Assembly: GCF_006658505.1 (NCBI RefSeq)
Contig: NZ_VFUZ01000028.1
Location: 1-64,000 of the forward strand
Reading direction: 5' to 3'
Length of the DNA: 64,000 nt
From: Mesorhizobium sp. B2-4-15
Lineage (GTDB): Bacteria > Pseudomonadota > Alphaproteobacteria > Rhizobiales > Rhizobiaceae
The position numbers and the translations under genes are program-made. The notes under the pieces were generated by a model, which saw only the letters and a program-made list of their open reading frames with translations, was not told where the DNA came from and did no database searches. Numbering within the stretch: position 1 is the stretch's first letter; every line of letters starts with the position of its first letter. Positions 60,925-64,000 of the stretch are shown piece after piece.

Positions 60925-61965
60925 CTAGAATTTCGTCACCACCCCAATGCCGATGCCCTCGAAGCCACCCATCGCCATCAAGGCCGCGGGCGCCTCCTCG
61001 AGACTGATCTTTTTGCCGACCAGCAGTTCGGGCTTGAGCTTGCCGGTGCGGATCATCTCCATCAGCGCTGGGTAGCGATAGGCCTGCATGCCATGGCTGC
61101 CGAGGATCTCGAGTTCGAAGGCGATGATCTTGTCCATCGGCACTTGCGGGCGGGCGTGCTCGCCCAGCATCAGGCCGGCCTGCACGTGGCGGCCGCGCCG
61201 GCGCAGATTGGCGATGGAATTGAACGATGTCGTGGGGTGGCCGAGCGCGTCCATCGACATATGCGCGCCGCCATTGGTGATCTGCTTGACGGCCTTGACC
61301 ACATTCGGCGTCGTCGAGGCGTTGATGGTGGCGACCGCGCCGATCTTCCTGGCGAAGTCCAGCTTCTCGTCGGAGAGATCGATGCCAATGACATTGGCGC
61401 CCATCGAACTGGCGATCATGATCGCCGACAGGCCGACGCCGCCGCAGCCGTGCACGGCCACCCATTCGCCCGGTTTCACCCGGCCCTGATCGACGATGGC
61501 GCGGAACGAGGTGACGAAGCGGCAGCCGAGGCTGGCGGCGGTGGCGAATTCCATCTCGTCGGGCAGGCGCACCAGGTTGGTGTCGGCATGCTCGATGGCG
61601 ACATATTCGGCGAAGGAGCCCCAGGCATTGAAGCCGGGTTGCGACTGATGCTCGCAAACCTGGTGATTGCCTGACGTGCATTCGAAGCAGCGGCCGCAGC
61701 CGACGGCGAACGGCACGGTGACGCGCTCGCCCGCCTTCCAGCGGGTGACATGCTTGCCGGCGGCAACCACGACCCCGGCCAGTTCGTGGCCCGGCACATG
61801 CGGCAGGCGGATATCGGCGTCATGGCCCATCCAGCCGTGCCAGTCGCTGCGGCAGAGCCCGGTCGCCTCGACCTTGATGACGACGCCGTCAGCAGCCGGC
61901 TTCGGATCGGGCACGGTCTGGATCGTCGGCGCTTCGCCGAATTTCTCGAAGACGACGGCTTTCAT
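60925..61965 (-). CDS. Zinc-dependent alcohol dehydrogenase
   Basis: A 346-residue medium-chain dehydrogenase. Catalytic zinc ligands are in [10 protein letters not shown] and GHELAG, structural zinc cysteines in [15 protein letters not shown], and the cofactor motif is [14 protein letters not shown]. It oxidises or reduces alcohol/aldehyde substrates with NAD(P). The gene converges with eamA at 20 bp and precedes, with a gap, the isomerase/hydrolase pair on the same strand. The substrate is not predictable. Confidence 0.9.
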   Translation of the reverse strand: MKAVVFEKFGEAPTIQTVPDPKPAADGVVIKVEATGLCRSDWHGWMGHDADIRLPHVPGHELAGVVVAAGKHVTRWKAGERVTVPFAVGCGRCFECTSGNHQVCEHQSQPGFNAWGSFAEYVAIEHADTNLVRLPDEMEFATAASLGCRFVTSFRAIVDQGRVKPGEWVAVHGCGGVGLSAIMIASSMGANVIGIDLSDEKLDFARKIGAVATINASTTPNVVKAVKQITNGGAHMSMDALGHPTTSFNSIANLRRRGRHVQAGLMLGEHARPQVPMDKIIAFELEILGSHGMQAYRYPALMEMIRTGKLKPELLVGKKISLEEAPAALMAMGGFEGIGIGVVTKF

Positions 61966-62075
61966 TGGTTACTCCACCCTTGAGACGGCAAACACTAATG
62001 GAAACGATAGTCGATTCCGTGTCCGGTCAAGCGGAAATCAATTCTGCCAGAGCGGCAGCAACTCCGCAGTCTTCC

Positions 62076-62726
62076 CTATTCGGCATCTATCTGGTTCTGC
62101 GGCGCGGCTTTCTGGAAGGCTGGCAGCGCCATGCAGGCGGCGTTGATGCGGGCGATCGTCGGGTAGGGCGTCAGGTCGACGCCGAAGCGCGCATTGCTGG
62201 TGACCTGTGCCGCGAGGCAGATGTCGGCCAGCCCCGGCGCTTCGCCATGGCAGAATGTTCCGGTCCGCGGCGAGGAGGCCAGAATCTTCTCAAGCGGCCC
62301 GAAGCCTTCATTGACCCAGTGGCGGAACCAGTTGGTAATGTCTTGGTCGCCGGCGCCGAACAGGGTGCGCAGCGAGGTCAGCACGCGCAGATTGTTCACC
62401 GGGTGGATGTCGCAGGCGATCATCTGCGCCAGCATCCTGACACGCGCCCGGCCGGGCGGGTCCTTCGGCAGCAATGGCGGCTCGGGCTGCGTTTCGTCGA
62501 GGAATTCGATGATTGCCAGCGATTGCGTCAGCACCATGCCGTCATCCCATACGATTGTCGGCACCAGTCCCTGCGGATTGAGCGCGAGATAGGCGGGCTC
62601 CAGATGCTCGCCGTGGCGCAGATGATGCGGGACGTAGTCGTAGCTCAGCCCCTTCATCTCCAGCGCGATCCGCACCCGGTGGGAGGTGGAGGAACGATAG
62701 TAATTGTGCAGGACGATGTCGCTCAT
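62076..62726 (-). CDS. Zeta-class glutathione S-transferase: maleylpyruvate/maleylacetoacetate isomerase
   Basis: A 216-residue protein with an N-terminal thioredoxin-like domain containing the zeta-class SSTSHRVRIAL motif (catalytic Ser). A helical C-terminal domain follows, with IACDIHPVNNLRVL. The enzyme cis-trans isomerises maleylacetoacetate or maleylpyruvate using glutathione. The gene overlaps the upstream FAH-family gene by 4 bases (ATGA). The short hydrolase partner favours the gentisate (maleylpyruvate to fumarylpyruvate) route over tyrosine catabolism, but this is an inference. Confidence 0.88.
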   Translation of the reverse strand: MSDIVLHNYYRSSTSHRVRIALEMKGLSYDYVPHHLRHGEHLEPAYLALNPQGLVPTIVWDDGMVLTQSLAIIEFLDETQPEPPLLPKDPPGRARVRMLAQMIACDIHPVNNLRVLTSLRTLFGAGDQDITNWFRHWVNEGFGPLEKILASSPRTGTFCHGEAPGLADICLAAQVTSNARFGVDLTPYPTIARINAACMALPAFQKAAPQNQIDAE

Positions 62727-63421
62727 GATTTCGGCTGGCCGATGGTTATCTCGATCGTGCCGATGCCGTCGATCCCCCCGGTCATCGTCTCGCCCGGCTT
62801 GACCGCGCCGACGCCGGCGGGCGTGCCGGTGAAGATCAGGTCGCCCGGTTGCAGCTCGACTGCTTCGCTGCAGATCGAGACGATGTCGGCCACCGGCCAG
62901 ATGAGTTCGGCGAGATCGGCATCCTGTTTCACCGTGCCGTCGACGGCGAGCCAGATACGACCCTTCGCCGGGTGCCCGGATTTTTGCGCGGGAACCAGTG
63001 GGCCGCAGGGGGCGGAGCGGTCGAAGGCCTTTGACCAGTCCCATGGCCGCGCCGCCTTCTTGGCGGCATCCTGCAGATCGCGGCGGGTGAGGTCGATGCC
63101 GACGCCGTAGCCCCAGACGTGATCGAGCGCCTTGCCGTGGGTAATGCGAAAACCGGCGGCACCGATCGCGACCACCAGCTCGATCTCGAAATGCAGGTTC
63201 TCGGTGAGAGGCGGGTAGGGAATCGTCGTGCCGGAATCGACCACGGCATCGCCGGGCTTGGTGAAGAAGAAGGGCGGATCGCGCTCGTCATTGCCGAACT
63301 CGCGCGCGTGCGCCGCGTAGTTGCGGCCAACGCAGAAGATTCGCCGCACGGCAAAGCGCTCGGCTGAGCCGGCGATGGCGACAGAAGGCGTTGGCGGCAC
63401 GGGTAGGACGAATGCGGTCAT
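62723..63421 (-). CDS. Fumarylacetoacetate hydrolase family protein (fumarylpyruvate hydrolase-like)
   Basis: A 232-residue protein of the short FAHD1-type FAH family. The metal-site segment is LHFEIELVVAIG (two Glu) and GYGVGIDLTRRDLQ (Asp), with IFTGTPAGVG at the end. Short members hydrolyse fumarylpyruvate or act as acylpyruvases, whereas the tyrosine FAH is about twice as long. The gene forms a tightly coupled pair with the zeta-GST isomerase, supporting a ring-cleavage pathway of the gentisate type. No dioxygenase gene is present in the window. Confidence 0.9.
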   Translation of the reverse strand: MTAFVLPVPPTPSVAIAGSAERFAVRRIFCVGRNYAAHAREFGNDERDPPFFFTKPGDAVVDSGTTIPYPPLTENLHFEIELVVAIGAAGFRITHGKALDHVWGYGVGIDLTRRDLQDAAKKAARPWDWSKAFDRSAPCGPLVPAQKSGHPAKGRIWLAVDGTVKQDADLAELIWPVADIVSICSEAVELQPGDLIFTGTPAGVGAVKPGETMTGGIDGIGTIEITIGQPKS

Positions 63422-63627
63422 GTGGAGCCCTGGAACGACTATCGGAGAATTGCGGCACCTTCGGCCGATTTCGAGGGGCGGGCAAGCCGCCGCATTTGGC
63501 GCGGCAACAATTCGCAAAAGGTCGTACAAGGAATCCAGATGGCGGCGGTATACTATTTGGCAATAATTCGCTCGTGATCGCGGGGCTACCTTATGCCCGA
63601 AACTGAATAGGGCTCGAAACCAACGCC

Positions 63628-64000
63628 ATGACGTCAGCCACTGATTGTGCCCGGTTCCTGATCATCGACGATCACCCGTTGTTTCGCGAGGCGCTGCACA
63701 GCGCCGTGCAGATGGCTTATCCAGAGGTCGACACGGTGGAGGCGCGCTCGATCACGGAGGCGGTGGAATTGCTGGCCGACGCGAAGCCCTTCGACCTTGC
63801 GCTGCTCGACCTCAGCATGCCCGACGTCCATGGTTTCGATGGGCTGCTGCAGCTCAGGACCCGCTATCCGCGCCTGCCGGTGGTGATCGTGTCCGGGCAT
63901 GAGGAGCCAAGGATCATTTCGGAAGCGCTTTCCTATGGGGCCGCCGGCTTCATCCCGAAATCGGCGCGCAAGAGCGATCTGGCCAATGCAATCCGCTCGG
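63628..64000 (+). CDS. Response regulator, LuxR/NarL-type (3' part cut by window edge)
   Basis: The first 124 residues of a receiver domain are visible. Acidic residues Asp14-Asp15 (IIDDHP), the phospho-acceptor Asp61 (LLDLSMPD) and Lys111 (IPKSARKS) are in the usual places. The IPKSA stretch and the length favour a NarL/FixJ-type protein with a C-terminal LuxR helix-turn-helix that would lie beyond the window. The ATG at 63628 begins a short tail before the domain. The partner kinase is not visible. Confidence 0.85.
   Translation, partial: MTSATDCARFLIIDDHPLFREALHSAVQMAYPEVDTVEARSITEAVELLADAKPFDLALLDLSMPDVHGFDGLLQLRTRYPRLPVVIVSGHEEPRIISEALSYGAAGFIPKSARKSDLANAIRS

Overview
The window looks like chromosomal DNA of an alphaproteobacterium of the order Hyphomicrobiales, most likely Mesorhizobium or a close relative. 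The base composition is GC-rich throughout. The gene set is typical of rhizobia: a cluster for the very-long-chain fatty acid of lipid A (acpXL to lpxXL), the RirA iron regulator next to a haem uptake locus (hmuPSTUV with tonB), PutA with an Lrp-type regulator, a phasin and cobQ. The intergenic regions hold palindromic repeats of a kind common in Rhizobiaceae. No transposase, integrase, phage gene, rRNA, tRNA or CRISPR array is visible, so this is core or near-core chromosome with one possible small mobile cassette.

Layout. 1-2.6 kb: a methylated-amine or betaine demethylation pair (MttB-family methyltransferase and a truncated dimethylglycine-dehydrogenase-like flavoprotein). 2.7-12.1 kb: a phospholipase D-like protein, two tandem paralogous MFS transporters, a prolyl oligopeptidase, a class III aminotransferase, a small hypothetical gene and a Coa1-domain membrane protein. 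12.2-12.3 kb: four consecutive hairpins ending in a T-rich terminator, a candidate small RNA. 12.4-14.9 kb: valine catabolism genes (acyl-CoA dehydrogenase and mmsB) separated by a four-helix-bundle gene flanked by inverted 7-bp repeat arrays. 15.1-20.0 kb: a DMSP-lyase-family cupin translationally coupled to cobQ, then VOC, AraC, TSUP and TerB genes. 20.1-26.7 kb: a peptide ABC transporter operon led by an M20 deacetylase and split by a 227-bp palindromic repeat.

26.9-33.0 kb: an L,D-transpeptidase, the lipid A very-long-chain acyl cluster acpXL-fabF2XL-fabF1XL-adh2XL-lpxXL (without the expected fabZXL) and a secreted histidine phosphatase. 33.3-44.1 kb: an AEC permease, gabD, galM, kdgK, a YtkA/FixH-like protein with a di-haem peroxidase lipoprotein, and the divergent putR/putA pair. 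44.1-53.2 kb: the haem acquisition locus. One arm holds the TonB-dependent receptor, an unknown exported protein, TonB and an IsdG-like haem oxygenase. The divergent arm holds hmuP, hmuS, hmuT, hmuU and a frameshifted hmuV, and rirA follows. 53.4-64 kb: a DUF445 protein, a phasin, a MaoC hydratase, a LysR/MFS pair, a MocR/EamA pair, a zinc alcohol dehydrogenase, a two-gene ring-cleavage unit (zeta-GST isomerase and FAH-family hydrolase) and the start of a LuxR-type response regulator.

How the parts work together. The haem locus forms a complete import route, from receptor with TonB energy through periplasmic HmuT and the HmuUV permease to degradation by HmuS and the IsdG-like enzyme. RirA and Irr-type operator candidates lie between and beside the genes. 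As sequenced, the HmuV ATPase is broken by one extra base in its Walker A motif. The lipid A cluster would build and transfer the long (omega-1)-hydroxy fatty acyl chain. Its second ketosynthase lacks catalytic residues and looks like a chain-length-factor partner.
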